From NCBI GenBank assembly GCA_020631355.1, contig JAHDHL010000012.1, positions 1 to 64,000 on the forward strand: DNA of 64,000 nt. Direction: 5' to 3'. Below are positions 41,718 through 50,711 of this stretch, one piece after another. The notes beneath the pieces are model-generated. The model was not told the DNA's origin. It saw only the letters and a list, made by a program, of their open reading frames with translations, and ran no database searches. This DNA comes from Saprospiraceae bacterium. Its GTDB lineage: Bacteria > Bacteroidota > Bacteroidia > Chitinophagales > Saprospiraceae. A program made the translations under genes and the position numbers. Positions within the stretch are counted from its first letter, which is position 1, and each line of letters opens with the position of its first letter.

Positions 41718-42961
41718 TGCCGCTTATGAAATGGCTTTTGTGCCCTTACTTCCTAATTATTCCCATTATTACTTATGCCCAACAACCTGAGATTATTTCA
41801 GGCCCCTTTTTAGGGAATGCAACCACATCTTCCGTTGAGTTTTGGATGATGGGGAAGCATTTTGATGCGGTAACCGTCCTGATAGAGGATGGTGGGGAAG
41901 TGGAATTAAGGACAGCCGTGATTCAGGATTCAATAATTCTTGTAAAAGGCCAAATTATTGGCATTGAAAACAAGTCCGTCGGTACCATTCAAATATCAAA
42001 AGGCACCATTTCCCATAATGAGAAATTTTCTATTCGACTTGCTCCCCGGAAAATATCCGATTTTTCTTTTTTGGCAGGTTCATGTACATGGCCATACTCA
42101 TCCACAAATAAGAAATGGGGAATATTTGATACCATGAAAAATCTTACTTCCGATTTTATGATTTGGATGGGTGATAATATTTATTTACTAAAAGGGGATT
42201 GGAATGATGAGGAACGTGTGAATGCACGGTATATCAGTTACAGGGGCCAGAAACAACTCAATGCATTCCTGAAAAGTCAGGTTAATTACTCGGCATGGGA
42301 TGACCATGATTTTGGTCCTAATAATGCAATGGGAGATTTCGAAAATAAGGAAGTAACATTGAATGCATTCAGACAATTTTGGATTAATCCTGATTATGGG
42401 AGTGATAGTTTACCTGGAACTTTTTACACTTTCCAATGGCAGGATGCAGCATTTTATGTATTGGATGGGCGTTATTATAAATCTGATGAATCTTTGTACG
42501 GAAAAGAACAATTGGATTGGTTAAAAGCACATATTCTTGATTCTGATGCAAGGATTAAATTTATCATTGGCGGTTGTCAATTCCTACCTGAGAGCAGTGG
42601 TGAGGATTGGGGAGATCATCCTGATGAAAAAGCAGATTTCTTATCATTCCTTAAAATGAATAAAATCAGGGGAGTGGTATTTTTATCCGGTGATAGACAC
42701 TTGGCTGAGTTAAGCATCCTGGATGATGGGAGTCATCCAAAAATTATAGAAATTACCTCATCACCTTTAACCAGTTTTGTAAATCCGGGATTCTTTTATA
42801 AAAATCCACTTCGGAAAAAAGGAACCTTGGTCACCAAAAGGAATTTTGCACATATTTCCTTATTAGGAGAAGGAAGTGATAGGAAACTAAAGGTTTCCCT
42901 CATGGGACGTAAATCCCAAGTGTTCTGGAATTACGAAATCAACTTGGATGAACTAGAATAA
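41714..42961 (+). CDS. PhoD-like alkaline phosphatase
   Basis: About 415 residues; ATG 41714 overlaps the previous stop, and M5 (41726, MKWLLCPYFLIIPIITYAQQ) would give a cleaner signal peptide. A short N-terminal Fn3-like region is followed by the phosphoesterase core: FLAGSCTWPY (metal ligands), DFMIWMGDNIYL, YSAWDDHDFGPNN, VLDGRYYKSD, FLSGDRHLAEL. This is the pattern of metal-dependent PhoD/PhoD-like enzymes, which hydrolyse phosphodiesters or monoesters in the periplasm. Coupling to a response regulator is unusual and may mean control by phosphate or another cue. Confidence 0.88.
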   Translation: MMPLMKWLLCPYFLIIPIITYAQQPEIISGPFLGNATTSSVEFWMMGKHFDAVTVLIEDGGEVELRTAVIQDSIILVKGQIIGIENKSVGTIQISKGTISHNEKFSIRLAPRKISDFSFLAGSCTWPYSSTNKKWGIFDTMKNLTSDFMIWMGDNIYLLKGDWNDEERVNARYISYRGQKQLNAFLKSQVNYSAWDDHDFGPNNAMGDFENKEVTLNAFRQFWINPDYGSDSLPGTFYTFQWQDAAFYVLDGRYYKSDESLYGKEQLDWLKAHILDSDARIKFIIGGCQFLPESSGEDWGDHPDEKADFLSFLKMNKIRGVVFLSGDRHLAELSILDDGSHPKIIEITSSPLTSFVNPGFFYKNPLRKKGTLVTKRNFAHISLLGEGSDRKLKVSLMGRKSQVFWNYEINLDELE

Positions 42962-42968
42962 ACTCATT

Positions 42969-43673
42969 TTATCCATCAAAATTTTTCCTGCGTTTCTTTT
43001 CCTCCTTAAGCATGGTTTTCAAGGTTTTGAGTTCTTTTTCATCCATTTCTTTGAGCATTGATTCCATTTGGTTTTCATCCCATTCCCATACGGATGGACT
43101 GAATGGATTAGTATTTGGTGGTTGGGGTGATGGCCTTTCAATACCATCTGTGTTAAGATCCGTTTTCAATTGATTCTCCAATTCTTCTATTTCTAGGAAT
43201 TGCTCGATTTCTTCGAAATTATCGTATTCTTTTTTTAGTGTGATGAGTAATTTATTATTCAATTTTTCAGCCATCTGATAATTCTTATTCTCTTGTAATT
43301 CCCTCATTTTTCTAAGATGCTGAATGATATAGTCCTGACTGATGAGATGAATATATTCTTGGTTATCTTCTGAACGGAGATAAATCTTTTTTCTTAACTT
43401 ATGATAGCCCGTCTTATCCACTTCCATCGTTAAGGCATCATCAATTTCCCCTTGGATGGAAAAACGGGCATTACCATCCTCTTTAGTAGATTTTTCTCTA
43501 TGATTGATTTGTACGATAGCATTCGAGACAGGAGTATTATTTAATTTATCCTTAATATTCACTTTGACAATAATGTTCTTGGTGCTATCCGTATCCTGTG
43601 CTTCAGTAATGAGGGGCAAACAACATGTGATGAATAGGAAAATGATAATCTTAGAATAATTTATTTGTTTCAT
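42969..43673 (-). CDS. exported protein with carboxypeptidase-regulatory-like domain and coiled coil
   Basis: 234 residues. Signal peptide 1-25 (…LPLITEAQ). Residues 32-105 resemble a carboxypeptidase-regulatory/PEGA-like beta domain (NTPVSNAIVQINHREKST, then EDGNARFSI). A Lys/Glu-rich coiled coil (about 108-160) is followed by a Pro-rich linker (RPSPQPPNTNP) and a charged C-terminus. It is encoded one base downstream of the EAD11-like membrane protein gene, so the two form a unit: the partner's extracytoplasmic part could contact this periplasmic protein. Function unknown. Confidence 0.6.
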   Translation of the reverse strand: MKQINYSKIIIFLFITCCLPLITEAQDTDSTKNIIVKVNIKDKLNNTPVSNAIVQINHREKSTKEDGNARFSIQGEIDDALTMEVDKTGYHKLRKKIYLRSEDNQEYIHLISQDYIIQHLRKMRELQENKNYQMAEKLNNKLLITLKKEYDNFEEIEQFLEIEELENQLKTDLNTDGIERPSPQPPNTNPFSPSVWEWDENQMESMLKEMDEKELKTLKTMLKEEKKRRKNFDG

Positions 43674-43674
43674 T

Positions 43675-44478
43675 TTATCTTAATTTATTCAACAAGAATA
43701 TAAGAAGAATCGGAATAATGATAAATATCATAACCACTACTCTTATGGCATTATTTGCTAGATGATTAATAAGATGATAATTGAATTTAAAAGAGCGAGA
43801 TGGATCATCTAGTGATTTAATGATTGGCATATGTGAATATGCATCAGTATTAAGGGTTGTTACATCATTGCTGAACAATAAATTCAAATAATAGGTTCCA
43901 CTTCCCGGAAAAATAACCTCCATCTCCTGCTCATTTGGTTCCATTAGGGTATAGGTCGTTTCATTCACAGGAGTATCTTCACCCTTGGATAGGAACATGC
44001 CCTCAATATTATTATTGGCAGCATCCTCTCCTGATAATTTAAAAAGGAATGAATAGGAGTTGAATGAATCCTCTAGTTTATTGATTTCATATTTTAAATA
44101 CGGACCTACGGCTTGTGGTTCAGAGAATTGGATTCCCTTACTTTGGACAAAAAATGAAGTCGCCAATAGACAAAGGGCTGCAAATGATAACAACAAAAGG
44201 AAAGTACTTGCGAACATGAGTAAACCCGAAATGCGACTATCCAATAGTTTTAGGATACTATGATTGATCCGATTCTTGAAGATATTGTAATCATCCAAGG
44301 CAATTGTATCATTCAGATGCTGGTCATCCAGTCGTTTGATTCTTGCAATGAGTAATACAACTTGGATTTTCTTATTCCATTTTAATATACCGAGATGCTT
44401 TTGGAATAATTTACAAGCTTCAAGTGGCTGGTCATCCTCAACCAATTCCTTGATTTTTTCTTTGGTTTCTTGCTTCAT
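43675..44478 (-). CDS. two-helix membrane protein with N-terminal EAD11-like domain
   Basis: 267 residues. Residues 1-80 are helical and match the effector-associated domain 11 pattern: IKELVEDDQPLEACKLFQKH, then VVLLIARIKRLDDQ, TIALDDYN and KNRINHSILKLLD. EADs are small death-domain-like adaptors that bring effectors and regulators together in bacterial conflict systems. One or two helices follow (LLMFASTFLLLLSFAALCLLA, 83-108), then a 130-residue extracytoplasmic beta domain and a final helix (VVVMIFIIIPILLIFLL). The EAD would thus face the cytoplasm. No effector with a matching domain is adjacent. It is co-transcribed with the exported protein at 42969-43673. Confidence 0.65.
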   Translation of the reverse strand: MKQETKEKIKELVEDDQPLEACKLFQKHLGILKWNKKIQVVLLIARIKRLDDQHLNDTIALDDYNIFKNRINHSILKLLDSRISGLLMFASTFLLLLSFAALCLLATSFFVQSKGIQFSEPQAVGPYLKYEINKLEDSFNSYSFLFKLSGEDAANNNIEGMFLSKGEDTPVNETTYTLMEPNEQEMEVIFPGSGTYYLNLLFSNDVTTLNTDAYSHMPIIKSLDDPSRSFKFNYHLINHLANNAIRVVVMIFIIIPILLIFLLNKLR

Positions 44479-44504
44479 GATGATGTTTATTCAGTTACAT
44501 ACAA

Positions 44505-45365
44505 TCATTTTTCTCCGGTAATGACACTATAGAACCATATCCCTTTCTTGAATGCCTTGTATTGATTGATGGATCCCACCAGATTACCATGAGCTACCTT
44601 GGAACGGAATCCTAATGTCTTCAATAACCATTCGATAGGGTAGGAACGGGTCGTTTTTTCATGGAGTACCCGAAGTGAAGCTCCAACCTTATCATTCACA
44701 TTATCAATACGGATGTTCTGGAACCCAGCTTTTTCCATATTGGAATAATGTTCCTGTTCCGTGTCGATATCATCAATGGCCCATTGGTTGAGCCACTTAT
44801 TCTTGAGTAGTACCTCATCCTCCGTTCCTAAAGGACGCTTAAGGCGGAGGTATTCGGCCAGTACAATCCTACCACCCGGTTTCATGATTCTATAAGCCTC
44901 TTTATAGAAATCAATCTTATGCTTGGCATGGCAAACGGACTCACAGGCCCAAATCACATCAAAGGTCTGATCCTCAAAAGGAGTCTGGGTATAATCTGCC
45001 TGGATGAATCGGGCTTTACCCTTGAATTCCATATCCTTGATGGTCTTGTTGGCCTGGTCCACCTGACCTTGGGTGATATTGATGCCAGTAATATCCGCAT
45101 CAAAATGTTGCGCCAACCAAATCGTACTTCCGCCTAATCCGCAACCGGCATCCAAAACCTTATCCCCATCCCCAATCCGGGCTTGTTCAGCCAAATACGC
45201 ATTGGTATTGCTCAGGGCAGCAAAATGATTATCAGCCTTTTCCTTATCATAAAAACCAAAATGTAGGGATGGTATATGTTTGCCATACCATACAACCTTA
45301 TAATCAAATTGGGTTGCATCATAGTAGGCAACGATATCTTCCTTGGTGTTGTGTTCCTTAGCCAT
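44505..45365 (-). CDS. SAM-dependent methyltransferase, sterol/tocopherol-type
   Basis: 286 residues. The SAM-binding motif VLDAGCGLGGSTIWLA (about 68-83) is followed by ADITGINITQGQVDQA, ARFIQADYTQTPFEDQTFDVIWA and MKPGGRIVLAEYLR. The C-terminal 90 residues (KAGFQNIRIDN, IEWLLKTLGFRSK) fit the group of C- and O-methyltransferases acting on lipids, such as tocopherol and sterol methyltransferases. The substrate is unknown. It has no signal peptide. It lies divergently from the ferredoxin reductase gene. Confidence 0.85.
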   Translation of the reverse strand: MAKEHNTKEDIVAYYDATQFDYKVVWYGKHIPSLHFGFYDKEKADNHFAALSNTNAYLAEQARIGDGDKVLDAGCGLGGSTIWLAQHFDADITGINITQGQVDQANKTIKDMEFKGKARFIQADYTQTPFEDQTFDVIWACESVCHAKHKIDFYKEAYRIMKPGGRIVLAEYLRLKRPLGTEDEVLLKNKWLNQWAIDDIDTEQEHYSNMEKAGFQNIRIDNVNDKVGASLRVLHEKTTRSYPIEWLLKTLGFRSKVAHGNLVGSINQYKAFKKGIWFYSVITGEK

Positions 45366-45462
45366 GCTTCAAAGATAGGGCTTGAATCAGAAAAGGTGAA
45401 TAAACTATCCAAACATAGACATTGTTAATTAGATGATAGTGAATAGTTGTTGTATAAAAACG

Positions 45463-45470
45463 TATTTTTG
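45463..45470 (+). promoter_or_regulatory. possible -7 element of the ferredoxin reductase operon
   Basis: TATTTTTG, a full match to TAnnTTTG, 24 bases before ATG 45495. No well-placed TTG at -33. Confidence 0.4.
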
Positions 45471-45494
45471 CAGCCAAATTGAGGACTTTATAGT

Positions 45495-46502
45495 ATGATT
45501 GAAACAGATATACTCATAATAGGAGCAGGACCTTGTGGTCTTTTCACAGTATTTGAAGCAGGATTACTGAAGCTGAGATGCCATTTGGTGGATTCCCTAC
45601 CACAACCCGGAGGGCAGCTCACAGAAATCTATCCTAAGAAACCCATCTATGACATTCCGGGTTTCCCGGATATCCTTGCAGGTGATTTGGTAGACAATCT
45701 GATGAAGCAGATTGAACCGTTCAAGCCGGGATTCACCTTGGGTGAACGTGCCGAACAGATAGAAAAACTGGAGGATGGCCGCTTCAAACTGACTACCAAT
45801 AAGGGAACAGTACATGTCGCTCCCGTCATTGCCATTGCCGGCGGACTGGGTTGCTTCGAACCTCGTAAACCTCCCATTGGCAATATAGCTGAGTTTGAGG
45901 ATAAGGGTGTTGAATATATCATTCGTGACCCTGAGATGTATAGGGATAAGTCCGTAGTGATTGCCGGAGGAGGAGACTCTGCCTTGGATTGGACCATTTT
46001 CCTTGCTGATGTAGCTAAGGAAGTAACCCTCGTTCACAGACGTACGAGCTTCAGGGGTGCATTGGACTCTGTGGAGAAAGTCATGGAATTGAATGAGGCC
46101 AATAAGATTAAGCTGATTACCGAAGCTCAGGTTATAGGACTCAATGGTAAGGAAAATTTGAATGAGGTAGTCATCAAGCATAAGAAATTGGGAGAGATGA
46201 CCCAATCCACTGACCATTTCATACCATTATTCGGTTTGGCACCCAAGTTGGGACCGATAGCCGAATGGGGATTGAATATCTCCAAGAATGCCATCGAGGT
46301 GGATACATTCGATTATTCCACGAATGTGGATGGTATCTTTGCCATTGGTGATATCAATACCTATCCTGGTAAGCTCAAATTGATACTTTGTGGATTCCAT
46401 GAAGCGACATTGATGGTACAATCCGCATTTAAGATCATTTATCCGGATAAGAAATTGAGTTTCAAATATACTACGGTTAATGGAGTGAATGGATTCGAAT
46501 AA
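45495..46502 (+). CDS. ferredoxin--NADP reductase, thioredoxin-reductase-like type
   Basis: 335 residues. The FAD-binding Rossmann motif is IIGAGPCGLF (about 7-16), with PGGQLTEIYPKKPIYDIPGFP after it. The NADPH-binding motif is VIAGGGDSALDWT (about 156-168), and the C-terminal FAD motif is DGIFAIGDINT. The CxxC active-site pair of thioredoxin reductase is absent, which with the C-terminal extension (LSFKYTTVNGVNGF) marks the TrxR-like FNR group. It transfers electrons between NADPH and ferredoxin. A 2Fe-2S ferredoxin gene follows 33 bases downstream. Confidence 0.92.
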   Translation: MIETDILIIGAGPCGLFTVFEAGLLKLRCHLVDSLPQPGGQLTEIYPKKPIYDIPGFPDILAGDLVDNLMKQIEPFKPGFTLGERAEQIEKLEDGRFKLTTNKGTVHVAPVIAIAGGLGCFEPRKPPIGNIAEFEDKGVEYIIRDPEMYRDKSVVIAGGGDSALDWTIFLADVAKEVTLVHRRTSFRGALDSVEKVMELNEANKIKLITEAQVIGLNGKENLNEVVIKHKKLGEMTQSTDHFIPLFGLAPKLGPIAEWGLNISKNAIEVDTFDYSTNVDGIFAIGDINTYPGKLKLILCGFHEATLMVQSAFKIIYPDKKLSFKYTTVNGVNGFE

Positions 46503-46535
46503 GAAAATGAATTCCATCCACCTCAATACAAGCAT

Positions 46536-46862
46536 ATGAGTACAGTTAAGATAACAGTCATTGATAGGGAGGGAGAACAGCATGTTCTGGAAGCTCCCAC
46601 GGATATGAACATGAACCTGATGGAGGTTTGTAAATCCTACGAATTGCCTGTCAAGGGTACCTGTGGGGGAATGGCACTTTGTTCCACTTGTCATTGTTAT
46701 GTGAAAACAGATCACGAGTTACCAGAAATGAGTGAGGACGAGGAAGACATGCTGGACCAAGCATTCTTCGTAGATGATGATACCAGTCGTTTGGGGTGCC
46801 AATTACCCATCACGGATGATTTGGATGGTTTGGTAGTGGAACTGGCTCCGGAAGCAGAATAG
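46536..46862 (+). CDS. 2Fe-2S ferredoxin, adrenodoxin/Isc type
   Basis: 108 residues. The cluster ligands can be read as C-x5-C-x2-C in GTCGGMALCSTCHCY and a distant Cys in RLGCQL, the pattern of vertebrate-type 2Fe-2S ferredoxins. The acidic tail (EMSEDEEDMLDQ, ELAPEAE) suits reductase docking. The gene is downstream of the matching reductase, so the pair probably forms an NADPH-to-ferredoxin chain; the final acceptor is not encoded here. No Isc genes are adjacent. Confidence 0.93.
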   Translation: MSTVKITVIDREGEQHVLEAPTDMNMNLMEVCKSYELPVKGTCGGMALCSTCHCYVKTDHELPEMSEDEEDMLDQAFFVDDDTSRLGCQLPITDDLDGLVVELAPEAE

Positions 46863-46875
46863 AATATTCCCCAAG

Positions 46876-47433
46876 ATGAACAACTACCTACTGGATGATG
46901 CAGAAGATGAATTGCTCTTTCCGATGGAGCAATTGGTCTGGCATGGAAAACCTGTATACAGGCTCAAGTGGATTCTTGGAGCATCCGTGGTAGTAGCCGG
47001 TTTCTTTCTCTATGGTTTGTATCTCATTATTCCACCAATAATGGAACATGGTTTTGATTCTTCTGATTTTGATTTGTTCTTCAGAGCTACCTTAGCATTT
47101 ATTACACTTACAATTTTACTCGTTAAATATTATTCCCAGAGTAAGGAGCGTTACTGGTTGTTCAAGGACCATCTGGTCATCAGGAAAGGATTCAGGGTCG
47201 TAACCCGTACTTTTTCCTTGGATGAAATCGAAAGTGCTACTTGGGGGATTTTTGATGGGAATGCGAGTGAGGTGGATTATGTATCGTTGATGATGCAACA
47301 GAAAATCAAGGACCCCTTTTCCTTATTTCCGAGCCATACCAAAGCCTTGGTCATTGGTCCAATAAAAAATGGAGACCAACTGGTCAATCATCTTATTCAT
47401 CTGAAAACGACCTCATCCAAGAATAGCAAATAG
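46876..47433 (+). CDS. membrane protein with PH-like (YdbS/YcxB-type) domain
   Basis: 185 residues. Two transmembrane helices (about 31-53 and 69-86) are followed by a 100-residue cytoplasmic domain, starting at YWLFKDHLVIRKGFRVV, with the strand pattern of bacterial PH-like domains; a loop SLDEIESATWGI is typical. It lies 13 bases after the ferredoxin gene, in the same operon by spacing, but no shared role is evident. It has its own terminator. Function unknown. Confidence 0.65.
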   Translation: MNNYLLDDAEDELLFPMEQLVWHGKPVYRLKWILGASVVVAGFFLYGLYLIIPPIMEHGFDSSDFDLFFRATLAFITLTILLVKYYSQSKERYWLFKDHLVIRKGFRVVTRTFSLDEIESATWGIFDGNASEVDYVSLMMQQKIKDPFSLFPSHTKALVIGPIKNGDQLVNHLIHLKTTSSKNSK

Positions 47434-47464
47434 TTGGCATTTGTTGTGATACAAAATGCCGAAT

Positions 47465-47489
47465 CCTAAGTATAGCTTAGGGTTTTATT
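47465..47489 (+). terminator. rho-independent terminator of the ferredoxin operon
   Basis: A 6-bp stem CCTAAG/CTTAGG with a 5-base loop, then GTTTTATT. It is short but well placed, 31 bases after the stop at 47433. Confidence 0.6.
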
Positions 47490-47517
47490 ATATTAGGGAC
47501 ATGAAAACCCTAGTATA

Positions 47518-49017
47518 ATGAAACAATACCTAACCTTAATCCTACTCTTGGTATGTACTTTGGCATCTGCTCAGGATTGGCTGCTTTTTCCTTACCAACA
47601 AATCAATTACTACGAATACGAATCGAATGATGAAACCTACCTGGATTTCATTACTTGTGATTCTATCACTTGGCAAGGGGACACATTGAATAGTTATGTC
47701 GGAATTGATGTGCTGAATCAATTCAACAATGGTACGGGGTGTCTCAAACCCGAATGGGAAATGACATCGGATTATAATATTAGTTTCGATTTTTATGAAT
47801 TAGGATACCTGACCCTACCTGAGTTATTGAAATACCATAATGGATGGGAATATTCACTGATTAATGGAAATGATTTCATCTTCAATAACCAAGCAGGAGT
47901 AGGGGATAGTTGGGGATTTGGTGTAGATATAGATCAAGGTGAGACGGATTCTATTCGATTTGGTTGTCTGTCAAGTACATGGGAGGACATCAATGATTTG
48001 GGCGTAACGGATTCCGTAAAGTATTTTCAGGTAGATTTATATTCCGGAGACAATCATTACCTTACTACAACATGGAGGTTGAGTAAACAGTACGGCTTGA
48101 TTCAGGGAGATCCGATTCGGGATTTGATGTATGGTAGAATTTCGAATTATCAAATGATAGGATTCAGGAATCCCAGTGGGATAGTCGGTGAACAATGGCC
48201 AAGTGCCCAAGAGTTTTATGGAGCTTATTCCATAGGTGATAAGCTGAAATGGGAAATAGAAAGAGAAAATGTTCCCGGTCCCGATTATGTATCAGAAACC
48301 GGAAATATTATTTGGGACATCACATCCATCAATGAGGTCAACGATACCTTGTATATGACCTATGATTTTGAGGAAATCATTTATCATACTTCTGTCCAGC
48401 TGGGTGAGCAGGTATTCTATGAGGTGGGAACTCATACCAAAGCCATTAGATTGACGGATTTTTTGCTCTTGGACCAAGTACCCAAAGGTGGATTCACAGA
48501 TGGATTAGAGTGGGGGATACTTTACCTCAAGGGCCTCAGAAGAAAGGGAACATCCTTTGTATGGGAAGTTGGAGATGAGGGATTTTACGTCGGGGCTGAT
48601 TGTGGTATTGATTTTATACTACATGTTTCGGGATTAAGCCAATACGAACATCTGAAAGGAAAAATCAAGGAGGAAATATGGGAATATGGCCCATACTACC
48701 AAAGAAAAGAATTGATAGGATATGACTTGGGAACCGATTGTGTATGGGGTGATATTTATCCCTTATCCAGTTCGGAAATCATGGAGGATAAGACCGATGT
48801 CCTATATCCGAATCCAACTTCGGAAAAATTGTATGTCAGCACTGGGACAATTGAATCCATTAAAACCTATTCGATATTCAATCCTGTCGGGAAAAAGGTT
48901 TTTCATGCTAACTTCAATGGAGAATACGTGGATGTGTCCCGACTTCCGAAAGGGAGGTATTTCATTTTACTGGATAGGGATGATAAGCGTAGTATCCATT
49001 CCTTTATAAAGGAATAA
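47518..49017 (+). CDS. T9SS type A cargo protein
   Basis: 499 residues. Signal peptide 1-18 (MKQYLTLILLLVCTLASAQ). A large beta-rich body with no recognised enzyme motif includes four scattered cysteines (CDSIT, GCLK, FGCLS, CGIDF). The type A sorting domain begins at about residue 423 (DVLYPNPTSEKLYVSTG) and ends GRYFILLDRDDKRSIHSFIKE. It should be exported and anchored by T9SS. It is followed after 33 bases by the AraC-type regulator gene, which may be read through. Confidence 0.8.
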   Translation: MKQYLTLILLLVCTLASAQDWLLFPYQQINYYEYESNDETYLDFITCDSITWQGDTLNSYVGIDVLNQFNNGTGCLKPEWEMTSDYNISFDFYELGYLTLPELLKYHNGWEYSLINGNDFIFNNQAGVGDSWGFGVDIDQGETDSIRFGCLSSTWEDINDLGVTDSVKYFQVDLYSGDNHYLTTTWRLSKQYGLIQGDPIRDLMYGRISNYQMIGFRNPSGIVGEQWPSAQEFYGAYSIGDKLKWEIERENVPGPDYVSETGNIIWDITSINEVNDTLYMTYDFEEIIYHTSVQLGEQVFYEVGTHTKAIRLTDFLLLDQVPKGGFTDGLEWGILYLKGLRRKGTSFVWEVGDEGFYVGADCGIDFILHVSGLSQYEHLKGKIKEEIWEYGPYYQRKELIGYDLGTDCVWGDIYPLSSSEIMEDKTDVLYPNPTSEKLYVSTGTIESIKTYSIFNPVGKKVFHANFNGEYVDVSRLPKGRYFILLDRDDKRSIHSFIKE

Positions 49018-49050
49018 CAAGGCATTTCCATAAGACGGAATACATTATGA

Positions 49051-50103
49051 ATGGTCAGTAAGTTCGAGCCGGAATGGAATGAGATATACTTCATTGAGAA
49101 GTATACGATGTACCAGATTCTCAAGGGTAATGGTGGAATTGAAGTCGATTTCAAACGGTATCACGACTGGGTGGATAAACTCATTTTCCTTGAAAAGGGG
49201 CAATATATCAAATTCCTTTCCGAGCATTTTGAAGTGAGGAAAATAGAATTCGAGGATGAGCGAATATTCCGGAATAAGGATGTAAGGGTGCTGTTCAAGC
49301 ACTTACTTGCATTGGGTTATATTAATTTCAGTGAATGTAGGAATTGCCAGGAATACCTCAGCCAATCCGTTTTTTCAAAACAAGCCAGTGATATCATAGA
49401 CATATCATCAGAGCAGTGGTATTGGCAGAATCCCTTTCATGCCAACCAAGAGGAATACCACATTATTTTTGATGTCAAGGACGTAATTGACGAGGAGTAT
49501 AAAAACCACTTATCCAACGAAAGGATATCCAGAATGATTGGTATAAGGGAGTATAATGCCCAAGCCTTATACAAGGATAAGATTGGTATTTCCATCAAAT
49601 CGATGATGGGCCGAAAGCGGTTTTTGGAGAGCAAGAAAGAAATTGCTTTCTCGGATAAGAGCATCAAGGAAATTGCCTACGAATTCGGATACAAGGACCC
49701 CGCTTATTTCAATCGGGTATTCAGTAAATTGGAGGGAAAGGCCCCGAATATATTCAGGGAATCATTGGAATACAATAAAAGGGATACATTCCTACCGGAA
49801 TTATATGATTTGTTGGACAATCATCACAAGGAACAACGTTCGGTTGATTTTTATGCCCAAAAAATGAATTTGTCCATTAAGACCTTATCCCGTAAGGTTA
49901 AGGACCAGCTCAATTTAACCATCGGACAATTGATTCGTCAGGAATTGATTACCACAGCCAAATTATTATTGGCGACTGATATGCCCATCAAGGAAATCGC
50001 ATTTGATTTGGGTTTTGAGGAAGCCAATCATTTTTCCTCTTTCTTCAGACGCTATACTACCTATACTCCCCAAGGATACAGACAATCCGTATTATCAAAA
50101 TAA
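49051..50103 (+). CDS. AraC-family regulator with two tandem DNA-binding domains
   Basis: 350 residues. The N-terminal 110 residues form a ligand-domain-like region. A first HTH_18-type domain runs about 155-238 (ISIKSMMGRKRFLESKKEIA, then KSIKEIAYEFGYKDPAYFNRVF) and a second about 247-345 (KTLSRKVKDQLNLTIGQLIR, then MPIKEIAFDLGFEEANHFSSFFRRYTTYTPQGYR). Both keep the second helix-turn-helix and the phenylalanine-rich FNRVF/FSSFFRR helix that marks an AraC domain. Each domain already has two HTH motifs, so four HTHs are present. The protein probably binds two sites or one long operator. Start ATG 49051. Confidence 0.88.
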   Translation: MVSKFEPEWNEIYFIEKYTMYQILKGNGGIEVDFKRYHDWVDKLIFLEKGQYIKFLSEHFEVRKIEFEDERIFRNKDVRVLFKHLLALGYINFSECRNCQEYLSQSVFSKQASDIIDISSEQWYWQNPFHANQEEYHIIFDVKDVIDEEYKNHLSNERISRMIGIREYNAQALYKDKIGISIKSMMGRKRFLESKKEIAFSDKSIKEIAYEFGYKDPAYFNRVFSKLEGKAPNIFRESLEYNKRDTFLPELYDLLDNHHKEQRSVDFYAQKMNLSIKTLSRKVKDQLNLTIGQLIRQELITTAKLLLATDMPIKEIAFDLGFEEANHFSSFFRRYTTYTPQGYRQSVLSK

Positions 50104-50214
50104 TTTTTCGAAAAGTACAATTCAAAGGGAATTTCTTGTACCTGAACAACCGCTGTTCTCCCGCATCTTTGCATTGCAATTTATTTACAAATCATTTCTA
50201 AATCTCAATGTAAG

Positions 50215-50565
50215 ATGAATATCAAAGAACAAGTTCAACAAATGGATGCAATGGTTTCCAAGGGAGCGATTGTGGATGCGGTTAAGTCCTTTTTCTGTGA
50301 CCATGCCAGTACTTCAGATTATGGTGATGTAAGGACCCAGGATAAAAATCAGATGGTCGATAAAATGGAAAACTTTGTAGGAAGTATCGCAAAGGTAAAT
50401 GGAATTACCCATCATCATACCATCGTGGATGGTCATACCTCTGCGTCTGAGTTCACCTTTGATTTTGACATGAAAGATGGTAGTAAGATTCTATGGCACG
50501 AAATTATTCGTCGAATTTGGAACGACTCCGGAAAGGTAACTGCTGAAGAATATTTCCAAGCATAA
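50215..50565 (+). CDS. SnoaL/NTF2-like protein
   Basis: 116 residues with the cone-like NTF2 pattern: helical N-terminus (AMVSKGAIVDAVKSFFCDHA) followed by beta strands (EFTFDFDMKDGSK, WHEIIRRIWN). There is no signal peptide. SnoaL-like proteins bind small hydrophobic compounds or catalyse isomerisations; the reaction here is unknown. It lies 112 bases after the AraC regulator in the same direction and is a likely target of it. A YHS-domain protein follows. Confidence 0.72.
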   Translation: MNIKEQVQQMDAMVSKGAIVDAVKSFFCDHASTSDYGDVRTQDKNQMVDKMENFVGSIAKVNGITHHHTIVDGHTSASEFTFDFDMKDGSKILWHEIIRRIWNDSGKVTAEEYFQA

Positions 50566-50711
50566 ATTCCAAGTAAAATGAACACCAATAAATAATTATA
50601 AAAATCAATTTATTCACAATAAAGTCATTTGGGTTTTGAAGTTGGAATTAAGGTAAATGCTTGGTTTTCAAATCATAAGTTAAATGACTTCAATATTTAA
50701 TTCATAATAAG

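Noticed and set aside
49021-49302. Minus-strand reading frames opposite the AraC gene
   Set aside because: They mirror the AraC coding sequence with no start context, signal or family resemblance.
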